A stretch of DNA of 9,020 nucleotides from Abditibacteriales bacterium. GTDB lineage: Bacteria; Armatimonadota; Abditibacteriia; Abditibacteriales; JANWYM01. The notes beneath the pieces were generated by a model that saw only the letters and a program-made list of their open reading frames with translations, was not told the origin of the DNA and searched no databases. Position 1 is the stretch's first letter. Every line of letters starts with the position of its first letter. The position numbers and the translations under genes were made by a program. Positions 1 through 5,307 of the stretch are shown here, one piece after another. The stretch spans positions 1-9,020 of the forward strand of contig JANWYM010000139.1 of NCBI GenBank assembly GCA_025055355.1, in the 5' to 3' direction.

Positions 1-1
1 C

Positions 2-133
2 ATTCAGCGCGTCCTGCGCCACACGAAGGGGAACATCTCTCACGCGGCGCGCATTCTGGAAATTGACCGTAAGACGCTGCGGACGAAACTGAGGGACTAC
101 GGCTTGACGGTGGAGGAGACGAAAGCAGCGTAG
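2..133 (+). CDS. C-terminal end of a Fis-family (NtrC-type) transcriptional regulator, partial
   Basis: Only the last 43 residues are in the window; the reading frame is open from the left edge and stops with TAG at 131-133. The segment GNISHAARILEIDRKTLRTK has the layout of the Fis/HTH_8 helix-turn-helix: a G-N stretch, the AA-x-x-L turn, then a recognition helix with R-K-T-L-x-x-K-L. This is the usual C-terminal DNA-binding domain of sigma-54-dependent activators of the NtrC family. In those proteins it binds enhancer sites upstream of the target promoter, while an AAA+ domain (not visible here) remodels sigma-54 RNA polymerase. A sigma-54-like site lies about 110 bases downstream, ahead of flgB, so a flagellar regulator is plausible by analogy with FlrC/FleR/FlgR. 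The receiver and AAA+ domains are outside the window, so exact identity is inference; a Fis-only protein is the alternative. Confidence 0.8.
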   Translation: MQRVLRHTKGNISHAARILEIDRKTLRTKLRDYGLTVEETKAA

Positions 134-158
134 CGGGTTGCGGGTCATGCGCAACCCG
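134..158. repeat. Stop-proximal hairpin made of short 7-nt words
   Basis: A perfect 9-bp inverted repeat begins directly after the regulator's stop codon: CGGGTTGCG (134-142) pairs with CGCAACCCG (150-158) across a 7-base loop. The left part reads as two near-copies of a 7-nt word (CGGGTTG, CGGGTCA), and the right side carries the complementary words CGCAACC and CGAACCC. This is a small version of the repeat architecture in the later spacers. No T-run follows it, so it is not a convincing intrinsic terminator by itself; it could protect the 3' end of the regulator mRNA. Confidence 0.55.
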
Positions 159-186
159 AACCCCGATAGCTACTGACGAGGCATTT

Positions 187-244
187 CGCCCCACCCCCTG
201 GCGCAAAGTTCCCCACTTGGAGGGCGGTGGGGGCGGTTCTTCTT
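187..244 (+). terminator. Candidate intrinsic terminator after the regulator gene
   Basis: A GC-rich imperfect stem is formed by CGCCCCACCCCC (187-198) and the G-rich strand 223-235. Six outer pairs are followed by a single-base bulge, three pairs, one mismatch and two more pairs. The loop is about 24 bases. The downstream side runs into TTCTTCTTA (237-245), which is T-rich but interrupted by C. The position, between the regulator stop and the candidate flgB promoter, suits a terminator separating two transcription units. The weak T-tract keeps confidence low; it may instead be a structured spacer. Confidence 0.35.
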
Positions 245-260
245 AGGCAAGGTCGTTGCC
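245..260 (+). promoter_or_regulatory. Candidate sigma-54 (RpoN) promoter for the flagellar operon
   Basis: The segment AGGCAAGGTCGTTGCC matches the sigma-54 pattern TGGCACG-N4-TTGCW. GG is at 246-247, CA at 248-249, G at 251, and TTGC at 256-259, with exactly ten bases between the -24 GG and the -12 GC. The deviations are A for the first T, A for C at 250 and C for the final W. Transcription would start near 271, giving a leader of about 125 bases before the chosen flgB start. The upstream Fis-type domain, typical of sigma-54 activators, supports this. The site is also a 5-bp inverted repeat (GGCAA/TTGCC), so a chance match or operator is possible. Confidence 0.5.
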
Positions 261-280
261 CGTTGGAGGAGAGGATTTGC

Positions 281-385
281 TGAGGGTTGCAGGGTTCAGG
301 GTTGAGGGTTCGTAGCCAAGCGATCGATCGCCCTCAGTAGCGCGATGGATTGCGCTCCTCCCCCTCACCCTGAACTCTCATCCCT
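281..385. repeat. Leader repeat region ahead of flgB (7-nt words, both orientations)
   Basis: Four tandem words occupy 281-309: TGAGGGT, TGCAGGGT, TCAGGGT and TGAGGGT. The complementary strand of the same word returns at 362-375, so 294-308 pairs with 362-375 over 14 bp with one bulged base. The interval between them holds a 12-bp perfect palindrome GCGATCGATCGC (320-331). An ATG at 345 opens a frame that joins flgB, but the amino acids it would add are encoded by the complementary repeat half (rich in Pro), which argues that this stretch is leader and not coding. Confidence 0.6.
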
Positions 386-395
386 TACTGCGCCG

Positions 396-788
396 ATGTC
401 ACCTTTACATGATGCGACAGCGCGGATTCTGACGAAATCGTTGGATGCCGCCGCGCTGCGCCACCGCGTCATCGCCGACAATCTGGCAAATGTCGAGACG
501 CCCGGGTTCAAGGCGCGGGACGTCTCATTCAGCGAACATCTCCGAGCGGCGTTGGAATCCCACCAGGACGACATGCCCTCCGCATCGGCGCACGCCGCCC
601 TGGAAGCGGTCGCCCCCACGCTCGTCCTTTCCACGGACGGCGCACCCCGCCTGGATGGGAACACTGTGGACGTGGACGTGGAGATGACCAAACTCACGGA
701 GAACACGGGCATGTATAATGCGACCGCCCAGATGTTCCAAGCGCGGCTGGAGATGCTTCGCACCGTCATTAACGAAGGACGACGGTAG
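396..788 (+). CDS. flgB: Flagellar proximal rod protein FlgB
   Basis: The product is 130 residues, the usual FlgB size, and is a component of the rod just outside the MS ring, exported by the flagellar type III system. The N-terminal rod/hook signature is clear: DNLANVETPGFKA at residues 28-40, which forms the conserved helix and Asn-rich turn shared by axial proteins. The C-terminal helix (about 91-126) carries VDVDVEMTKLTENTGMYNA and QARLEMLRTVI, the part that packs in the rod core. I chose ATG 396 over the upstream in-frame ATG 345 because FlgB homologues begin close to the first helix and the extra 17 residues come from the leader repeat. No Shine-Dalgarno is visible before either start. 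It is the first gene after the candidate sigma-54 promoter and is followed by flgC. Confidence 0.95.
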   Translation: MSPLHDATARILTKSLDAAALRHRVIADNLANVETPGFKARDVSFSEHLRAALESHQDDMPSASAHAALEAVAPTLVLSTDGAPRLDGNTVDVDVEMTKLTENTGMYNATAQMFQARLEMLRTVINEGRR

Positions 789-794
789 AGAATC

Positions 795-880
795 ACCAAT
801 GACCAGTAACCAGTTGTTGTCACCCCCGATCACTGGTCACTGGCTCCTGGTTACTGGTCACCGGTCACTGGTCACTGGCC
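795..880. repeat. flgB-flgC spacer: 7-nt tandem repeats forming a hairpin
   Basis: The 96-base spacer is almost entirely repeat. Seven consecutive 7-nt units run from 832 to 880: ACTGGTC, ACTGGCT, CCTGGTT, ACTGGTC, ACCGGTC, ACTGGTC, ACTGGCC. The opposite orientation occurs at 801-813 (GACCAGTAACCAG). Bases 800-813 and 847-860 form a perfect 14-bp inverted repeat, extendable by ACC 795-797 with GGT 863-865. The array ends four bases before the flgC ATG, leaving no room for a Shine-Dalgarno. The function is unknown; mRNA processing, stability or translation control are possibilities. Confidence 0.85.
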
Positions 881-884
881 TGCT

Positions 885-1298
885 ATGAACTCTTCCCTTC
901 GGATTAGCGCATCGGGATTGACCGCCCAGCGCATTCGCCTCGATGTCATTGCCAACAACTTGGCAAACGCGGAGACGGTGCAGACAGCGGAAGGCGGCCC
1001 TTACCGTCGGCAGATGGTGGTGTTTGCGGCGCGCGGCGCGACGGATGCGACGGGCATGACCTCTACATCCGAGGGCGTCGAAGTCGTGGACATCGTGCCA
1101 GACCCCAGCCCGTTCCGAACGGTTTATCAGCCCGGTCACCCCTTAGCGGACGCGAACGGCAACGTGCGCTATCCCAACGTCAACCCAATTATCGAGATGG
1201 TCGACCTGATGTCCGCTACACGCGCCTACGAAGCGAATGTCGCTGCCATCAACGCCGCTAAATCTATGTCGGCGAAGGCGTTGGACATTCTACGGTAA
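885..1298 (+). CDS. flgC: Flagellar proximal rod protein FlgC
   Basis: The product is 137 residues, normal for FlgC, the second proximal rod subunit. The N-terminus has the axial-protein signature (residues about 8-29, LTAQRIRLDVIANNLANAET), followed by the FlgC-typical EGGPYRRQMVVF at about 37-48. The C-terminus reads NVNPIIEMVDLMSATRAYEA, then a helix ending in SAKALDILR, the standard end that forms the coiled-coil core of the rod. FlgC is exported through the flagellar type III apparatus and assembles onto FlgB. The start at ATG 885 is the only one giving a full N-terminal helix; the bases before it belong to the spacer repeat and show no Shine-Dalgarno. A repeat-filled spacer separates it from fliE. 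Confidence 0.97.
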   Translation: MNSSLRISASGLTAQRIRLDVIANNLANAETVQTAEGGPYRRQMVVFAARGATDATGMTSTSEGVEVVDIVPDPSPFRTVYQPGHPLADANGNVRYPNVNPIIEMVDLMSATRAYEANVAAINAAKSMSAKALDILR

Positions 1299-1306
1299 GC
1301 GATAAG

Positions 1307-1431
1307 GGTTGGCAGGTTAGCACGTTGACACGTGGGCACGTTAAAACGTTGAGCGGTCGACGGCTTACAACGTTCCAACGTTCTAACGTGCCAACGTGCC
1401 AACCTGTCAACGTGCTAACCTGCCAACGTCC
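1307..1431. repeat. flgC-fliE spacer: 8-nt tandem repeats in opposing arrays with a 23-bp inverted repeat
   Basis: Six 8-nt units run rightward (1307-1354: GGTTGGCA, GGTTAGCA, CGTTGACA, CGTGGGCA, CGTTAAAA, CGTTGAGC). Eight units of the complementary word follow (1368-1431: CAACGTTC twice, TAACGTGC, CAACGTGC, CAACCTGT, CAACGTGC, TAACCTGC, CAACGTCC). Bases 1308-1330 are the perfect reverse complement of 1405-1427 (23 bp). Inside, 1335-1343 pairs with 1384-1392 and 1345-1351 with 1376-1382. The internal loop is 4 bases on one side and 12 on the other, exactly one 8-nt unit different. The RNA would form a long rod ending about ten bases before the fliE start. Confidence 0.92.
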
Positions 1432-1441
1432 TCCTATTGCT

Positions 1442-1747
1442 ATGCCCATTCCTCCTATCGGTTCACCAACCCCTGTCGTTTCCCCTGAATCTGGTATATC
1501 GGCGGCGCCAGCGCCGCCAGCGCGTGGGGCGTCGTTTGCCGAGCATTTGAGGGACGCCCTCGAGACCCTCATGGATACGCAGCAGCAAGCCGACCGCGAG
1601 GCACTGCGGGTGGCGGCGGGCGATCTGTCCAACCTACATCAAGCCGCTATCGCGATGGAAGAAGCCAAACTGACGCTGCAATTAGCCGTGCAAGTGCGGA
1701 ACAAAATCGTGGAGGCGTATCAGGAGATTAGTCGGATGCAGGTGTAA
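1442..1747 (+). CDS. fliE: Flagellar hook-basal body protein FliE
   Basis: The product is 101 residues, the usual FliE length. FliE lies at the junction between the MS ring (FliF) and the proximal rod and is the first exported subunit. The first 30 residues are a Pro/Ala-rich variable leader. The conserved core follows: SFAEHLRDALETL (about 31-43), then the C-terminal hallmark DLSNLHQAAIAMEEAKLTLQ and LAVQVRNKIVEAYQEISRMQV, which matches the FliE family end. ATG 1442 is chosen because an upstream in-frame start at 1325 would translate the spacer repeats into a Thr/Val/Pro-rich stretch unlike FliE. No Shine-Dalgarno is seen; the bases before the start contain CCTCCT, the opposite of a ribosome-binding site. 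fliF follows after a further repeat spacer. Confidence 0.94.
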   Translation: MPIPPIGSPTPVVSPESGISAAPAPPARGASFAEHLRDALETLMDTQQQADREALRVAAGDLSNLHQAAIAMEEAKLTLQLAVQVRNKIVEAYQEISRMQV

Positions 1748-1838
1748 GGGTATTCGGGTATTGGGGTGTTCGGGTAATGACTTTCAAAGGGGAACACGGG
1801 CATAAGCGAACCCCCGAACACCCCAACACCTCAACACC
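1748..1838. repeat. fliE-fliF spacer: 8-nt tandem repeats in opposing arrays
   Basis: Four 8-nt units begin directly after the fliE stop (1748-1779: GGGTATTC, GGGTATTG, GGGTGTTC, GGGTAATG). A 27-base unique middle follows, then four units of the complementary word (1807-1838: CGAACCCC, CGAACACC, CCAACACC, TCAACACC). Bases 1761-1774 and 1813-1826 form a perfect 14-bp inverted repeat. The array ends 11 bases before the fliF ATG, and no Shine-Dalgarno intervenes. The architecture matches the flgC-fliE spacer but the repeat word is unrelated. Confidence 0.88.
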
Positions 1839-1849
1839 TGCCATCGTTC

Positions 1850-3463
1850 ATGAACTTCCTCGCACAACTCCAACGCGCCTGGGGCAATCTGACGGTGGGA
1901 CAGCAGCGCGTCCTCATCGGCATGGGCGCCGTCACCGCCGTCGGATTAGTGCTGCTGGTGATGTGGGCGAGCCGACCGGAGTACCGGCCGCTGTTCACGA
2001 ACCTGACGGAAGCGGACGCGGCGGCGGTGACCGCGAAATTGGACGAGCGCAACGTTCCCTACCGTCTGTCCGACGGCGGAAGCACCGTTCTGGTGCCTCG
2101 CCACGAAGTGGATGCCCTACGTTTGCAGATGGCGCGCGACAGAGTTTTAAAAGGCACGAACGTCGGGTTTGAAACGTGGGACGAGACCCCTCTGGGGCTG
2201 ACGGAGTCTCTGATAAAGATTAAGCGCCAGCGCGCGATGCAGGGGGAGTTGGAGCGCACCATCATGGCGATGGAAGGCGTCGAGGCAGCGCGGGTGCATC
2301 TAACGCAGCCAGAGGAATCGCCTTATCTGGACACGACCCGGGAGCCGACCGCAGCGGTCACGCTGAAACTCAAAGCGGGGCATCGCCTTTCGCCTTCGCA
2401 AGTGGAGGCGATTACCTATCTGGTCTCTTATGCCGTTGAGGGGTTATCGCCGCAGAACGTCTCGGTGATGGACAGCCACATGAACCTGTTGACGGGAACA
2501 GTGGATCCGGTCACGGGGACGTCCGACTTCGCCACGAAGCAAGCCGAGATACAGCGTCAACAGGAGGAACGCATCAGAAACGACATCCAGACGATGCTGG
2601 CGCAAGTGCTGGGACCGAACAAGAGCGTCGTGCGGGTGCGGGTCGAGATGGACTTTGACCGTATGAAGACGACCAAAAAAACCGTCCAGCCCGCCGAGAA
2701 CGGGAAGGGCGTGCCGACGATGGAGACGGAGAAGGAAGAAACCTACAAAGGCACAAGCGCGCCACCCGCTGGCGTGCCCGGCACCACCTCCGCCGCTGGC
2801 GTGCCGACGCTCCTCGCCCGCGCGCAGAACACCGTCAACAACTCGCTGACCAGCCGCCAGACCTCCACGCAGTATGAGGTCAGCACGGAGAACCAAACGA
2901 TCGACAAGGCAGTGGGAACTATTAAGCGGCTCACGGTCTCGGTGGTAGTAAACCATCTTCCTCCGCGCAAGACCGTGGCGGAGATGCAAGCGATGGTTGC
3001 CAGCGCCGCAGGGGTCAACCCGGCGCGCGGGGACATCGTCAACGTGACCGTTGCGCCATTTGACACCACCCACCTCGCCGCAGAAAAGCGGGCGTTGGAG
3101 CAAGCCCAGAGACAAGAGCTCTACCTGACGATCGCACGCGGGATACTGATGGGGCTGGTGGTCTTGGTTGCGCTGGTTGTCGGCTCGCGGTTGTTCGCGC
3201 CTGCTGTGCCGCGCGGCACGCCGCGCCCCATAGAAGCCCCAGAGCCGCCCGCGCTGCCTGAGAGCCTCGCCCCCTCGCTGCCAGCCGAAGAGGAGCCAGC
3301 ATTACCGTCAGAGGAGGTGTCCAGCCCACCGCCGACGCCAGAGGTGGAAGCGATGGAGGTAGAGACGCTCCAGCCGACTGAAGAGGAATTGCAGGTGCAC
3401 CGTTTGGCGCAGGAACGTCCCGAAGAGGTCGCTCGCCTGTTGCGCATCTGGTTGAAGGAGTGA
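1850..3463 (+). CDS. fliF: Flagellar MS-ring protein FliF
   Basis: At 537 residues this is a full-length FliF, the inner-membrane ring on which rotor and export gate assemble. A first membrane helix lies at about 20-41 (VLIGMGAVTAVGLVLLVMWA), followed by YRPLFTNL, the conserved entry to the ring-building motifs. The YscJ/FliF periplasmic domain follows, with LTESLIKIKRQRAMQGELER and AARVHLTQPE at about 119-165. The middle region (roughly 230-415) includes a Gly/Pro/Thr-rich loop near 300-320. A second membrane helix is at about 424-449. The cytoplasmic tail is Pro/Glu-rich and ends with a helix, VHRLAQERPEEVARLLRIWL, which in this family binds FliG. The fliG start is 10 bases after the stop, in keeping with coupled expression. 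The ATG at 1850 gives the correct short N-terminus; it lacks a Shine-Dalgarno and follows the repeat spacer. Confidence 0.98.
   Translation: MNFLAQLQRAWGNLTVGQQRVLIGMGAVTAVGLVLLVMWASRPEYRPLFTNLTEADAAAVTAKLDERNVPYRLSDGGSTVLVPRHEVDALRLQMARDRVLKGTNVGFETWDETPLGLTESLIKIKRQRAMQGELERTIMAMEGVEAARVHLTQPEESPYLDTTREPTAAVTLKLKAGHRLSPSQVEAITYLVSYAVEGLSPQNVSVMDSHMNLLTGTVDPVTGTSDFATKQAEIQRQQEERIRNDIQTMLAQVLGPNKSVVRVRVEMDFDRMKTTKKTVQPAENGKGVPTMETEKEETYKGTSAPPAGVPGTTSAAGVPTLLARAQNTVNNSLTSRQTSTQYEVSTENQTIDKAVGTIKRLTVSVVVNHLPPRKTVAEMQAMVASAAGVNPARGDIVNVTVAPFDTTHLAAEKRALEQAQRQELYLTIARGILMGLVVLVALVVGSRLFAPAVPRGTPRPIEAPEPPALPESLAPSLPAEEEPALPSEEVSSPPPTPEVEAMEVETLQPTEEELQVHRLAQERPEEVARLLRIWLKE
3455..3460 (+). promoter_or_regulatory. 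Ribosome-binding site of fliG
   Basis: AAGGAG lies inside the last codons of fliF, 13 bases before the fliG ATG. The spacing is longer than optimal. It shows that the host can use Shine-Dalgarno sequences, in contrast to the genes behind repeat spacers. Confidence 0.55.
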
Positions 3464-3473
3464 AGACGCTCTT

Positions 3474-4505
3474 ATGTCGACGACCGCCTCTGTGGACATA
3501 GACATTGCCAAGGTCTCTAACCCCCAGAAAGCCGCCATCATTCTCGTGGCTTTGGGGAGCGAGTTAGCCGCAGAGGTCGTCCGCCACCTGACGGAGGCGG
3601 AAATGGAAAAGGTCACGGTTGAGATCCTCAACGTGGGCAACATCCCTCGCGAGGTGCAGCGCGCGGTGTTTCGCGAGTTCCGCTACATCTGTCAGGCGCA
3701 TGTCTCCTTGTTGCGGGGGGGAGTGGAATACGCGCGGGAGGTGTTGGAACAAGCGCTGGGACCCGACCAAGCTGATAGAGTCATTGAACGCATTATCAAT
3801 GCGGTGGAAGAGCGCCCGTTCAGTTTTGTCCGTCGCAACGACCCGGCAGAAATCGTCGGGTTCCTTCAGACCGAACATCCTCAGACCATCGCTTTAGTAT
3901 TAGCCCATCTGCCGGTGGACAAAGCCGCTGGGGTCATGGCGCACCTGCCCGCGGATCTGCGCCCAGAGGTCGCCATGCGCATCGCCACCATGAATCGTAG
4001 TTCCCCCGAGGTGGTGCGTGAGGTCGAGCGGGTGCTGCGCCGCAAGATCTCACCGACGATGGTCGAAGACAACAAAGTTGTCGGCGGCGTGCCAGCCCTC
4101 GTCGACATCATCAACCATTCGGACCGCACCACGGAAAGAACCATTCTGGAAACCTTGGAGCAACAGTTCCCCGAGTTAGCCGATGAAATTAAAAAACAAC
4201 TATTTGTCTTTGAAGACATCGTCAAACTGGACGACCGCTCCATCCAACAGATCCTCCGCGAAGTGGATTCCAAAGATTTAGCCTTAGCGCTGAAAGGAGC
4301 CAGCGACGAGGTGAAGCAGAAAGTCTTCCGCAACATGTCCGAGCGCGCCGCTACGATGCTACGCGAGGATATGGAGTTCATGGGTCCTGTGCGGCTGCGT
4401 AACGTCGAGGAAGCGCAAACCAAAGTCGTCGCCGTCATCCGCCGTTTGGAAGAGACCGGGGTTATTGAGATCAGTCGAGGCAGCGAGGATGCGTTCGTCA
4501 CGTAA
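3474..4505 (+). CDS. fliG: Flagellar motor switch protein FliG
   Basis: The product is 343 residues, typical of FliG, the C-ring protein that binds FliF and takes torque from the stator. The N-terminal domain starts with NPQKAAIILVALGSELAAEV (about 16-35). The middle domain contains the hallmark EHPQTIALVLAHL (134-146), the FliM-binding motif. A GG hinge (204-205) links to the C-terminal domain, which starts with LFVFEDIVKLDDRSIQQILR (243-262). The torque helix region NMSERAATMLREDMEFMGPV keeps the charged residues expected from work on enteric FliG: K274, R291, E298/D299 and R307 at the matching places (my alignment by eye). The end overlaps fliH by 17 bases, indicating translational coupling. 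Confidence 0.98.
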   Translation: MSTTASVDIDIAKVSNPQKAAIILVALGSELAAEVVRHLTEAEMEKVTVEILNVGNIPREVQRAVFREFRYICQAHVSLLRGGVEYAREVLEQALGPDQADRVIERIINAVEERPFSFVRRNDPAEIVGFLQTEHPQTIALVLAHLPVDKAAGVMAHLPADLRPEVAMRIATMNRSSPEVVREVERVLRRKISPTMVEDNKVVGGVPALVDIINHSDRTTERTILETLEQQFPELADEIKKQLFVFEDIVKLDDRSIQQILREVDSKDLALALKGASDEVKQKVFRNMSERAATMLREDMEFMGPVRLRNVEEAQTKVVAVIRRLEETGVIEISRGSEDAFVT

Positions 4506-5304
4506 GGTCATCAAAACCGCGCGCCTCTCAGGCCGGCTCCGGCATATTCCCTTCCCGGAGGAGCCAGCCTCCGAGGAGATAGAACCGTCTCCTTCCGACA
4601 CGCCAATCCCAGAGGGGGACGTTATCGAAGACCAGATAAGTTCAAGTCATCAAGAGGACGATGTCATCGCCGCTGAGGAGTGCGCCAACGCCGACGTCCC
4701 TCACCGGTTGCCTGTTGAGCCGCCCGCTTCCCCTCCCTCTCTCAGCACCGAGGAGGTCGAACGCCTGCGGGCGCAAGCCTGGGAAGAGGGGCGGCGCGAA
4801 GGCTTTGCCGCTGGCAAGCAGGAAGCCGCCCAACTCCTCGCCCTCTTGCGGGGTGTCGTGGAAGAGGCGATGGCGGCGCGGGAAACGTTCATCGCGATAA
4901 CAACTCCCCAACTCCTAAATCTCGCTGTGCAGATTGCCGAAAAAATCGTGAGGCGGGAGGTCGAAAGAGACGCGACGGTCGTGCAACGGATTGCCGAGGA
5001 CGCGCTGCGGCACGCCGTGGACAAGCACCATCTGCGCATTCGCGTCCACCCGGACGACCTGGCAACGCTGCAAGCCCTCGCGCCCGAGTTGCGCGCCGCG
5101 TTGGAGGATGTGCGTGAGTTTGAGATTGTGCCCGACCGCCGCCGGGGCGACCGCCGCATGATGCGAGGTGGTTGCCTCATCGAGACCGAAAGCGGCGTCA
5201 TTGATGCCCGGATCGAGACGCAGTTAGAAGAGATTCATGAGCGGCTGATGGAAGAATGTCCGGACGGTCAATTCGTCTTGGGAGGGGGGGATCCAACGGA
5301 TTAA
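4489..5304 (+). CDS. fliH: Flagellar export ATPase regulator FliH
   Basis: The 271-residue product is the peripheral stalk and negative regulator of the FliI ATPase, linking it to the C ring. The N-terminus RKVIKTARLSGR resembles the Ile-Lys-rich opening of FliH (consensus around VIKS). Residues 20-95 are acidic and Pro-rich and poorly conserved. EEGRREGFAAGKQEA (about 99-113) is the glycine-repeat helix seen in FliH/YscL. The C-terminal domain holds PQLLNLAVQIAEKIVRRE and GGCLIETESGVIDARIETQL (227-246), which is the strongest family signature. I chose ATG 4489 because it places the VIK motif at the N-terminus and has GAGG at 4477-4480, eight bases upstream. An in-frame ATG at 4465 would add eight residues and deepen the overlap with fliG. 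FliI follows after a few bases. Confidence 0.94.
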   Translation: MRSSRKVIKTARLSGRLRHIPFPEEPASEEIEPSPSDTPIPEGDVIEDQISSSHQEDDVIAAEECANADVPHRLPVEPPASPPSLSTEEVERLRAQAWEEGRREGFAAGKQEAAQLLALLRGVVEEAMAARETFIAITTPQLLNLAVQIAEKIVRREVERDATVVQRIAEDALRHAVDKHHLRIRVHPDDLATLQALAPELRAALEDVREFEIVPDRRRGDRRMMRGGCLIETESGVIDARIETQLEEIHERLMEECPDGQFVLGGGDPTD

Positions 5305-5307
5305 CCA

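Noticed and set aside
345..395. N-terminal extension of FlgB from ATG 345
   Set aside because: The extra residues are encoded by the complementary half of the leader repeat and precede the normal FlgB N-terminus.
1342..1370. Sigma-28 (FliA) promoter in the flgC-fliE spacer
   Set aside because: TAAA is present but no GCCGATAA-like -10 element follows at the right distance.
795..1431. CRISPR array
   Set aside because: Units are 7-8 nt, contiguous and degenerate, with no spacers between them and no cas gene.
1325..1441. N-terminal extension of FliE from ATG 1325
   Set aside because: It would translate the opposing 8-nt arrays into a repetitive peptide; FliE normally has about 100 residues, which ATG 1442 gives.
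1777..2172. Forward open frame spanning the fliE-fliF spacer and the start of fliF in another frame
   Set aside because: Its product is Arg/Gly-rich without motifs and it overlaps the well-supported FliF N-terminal domain.
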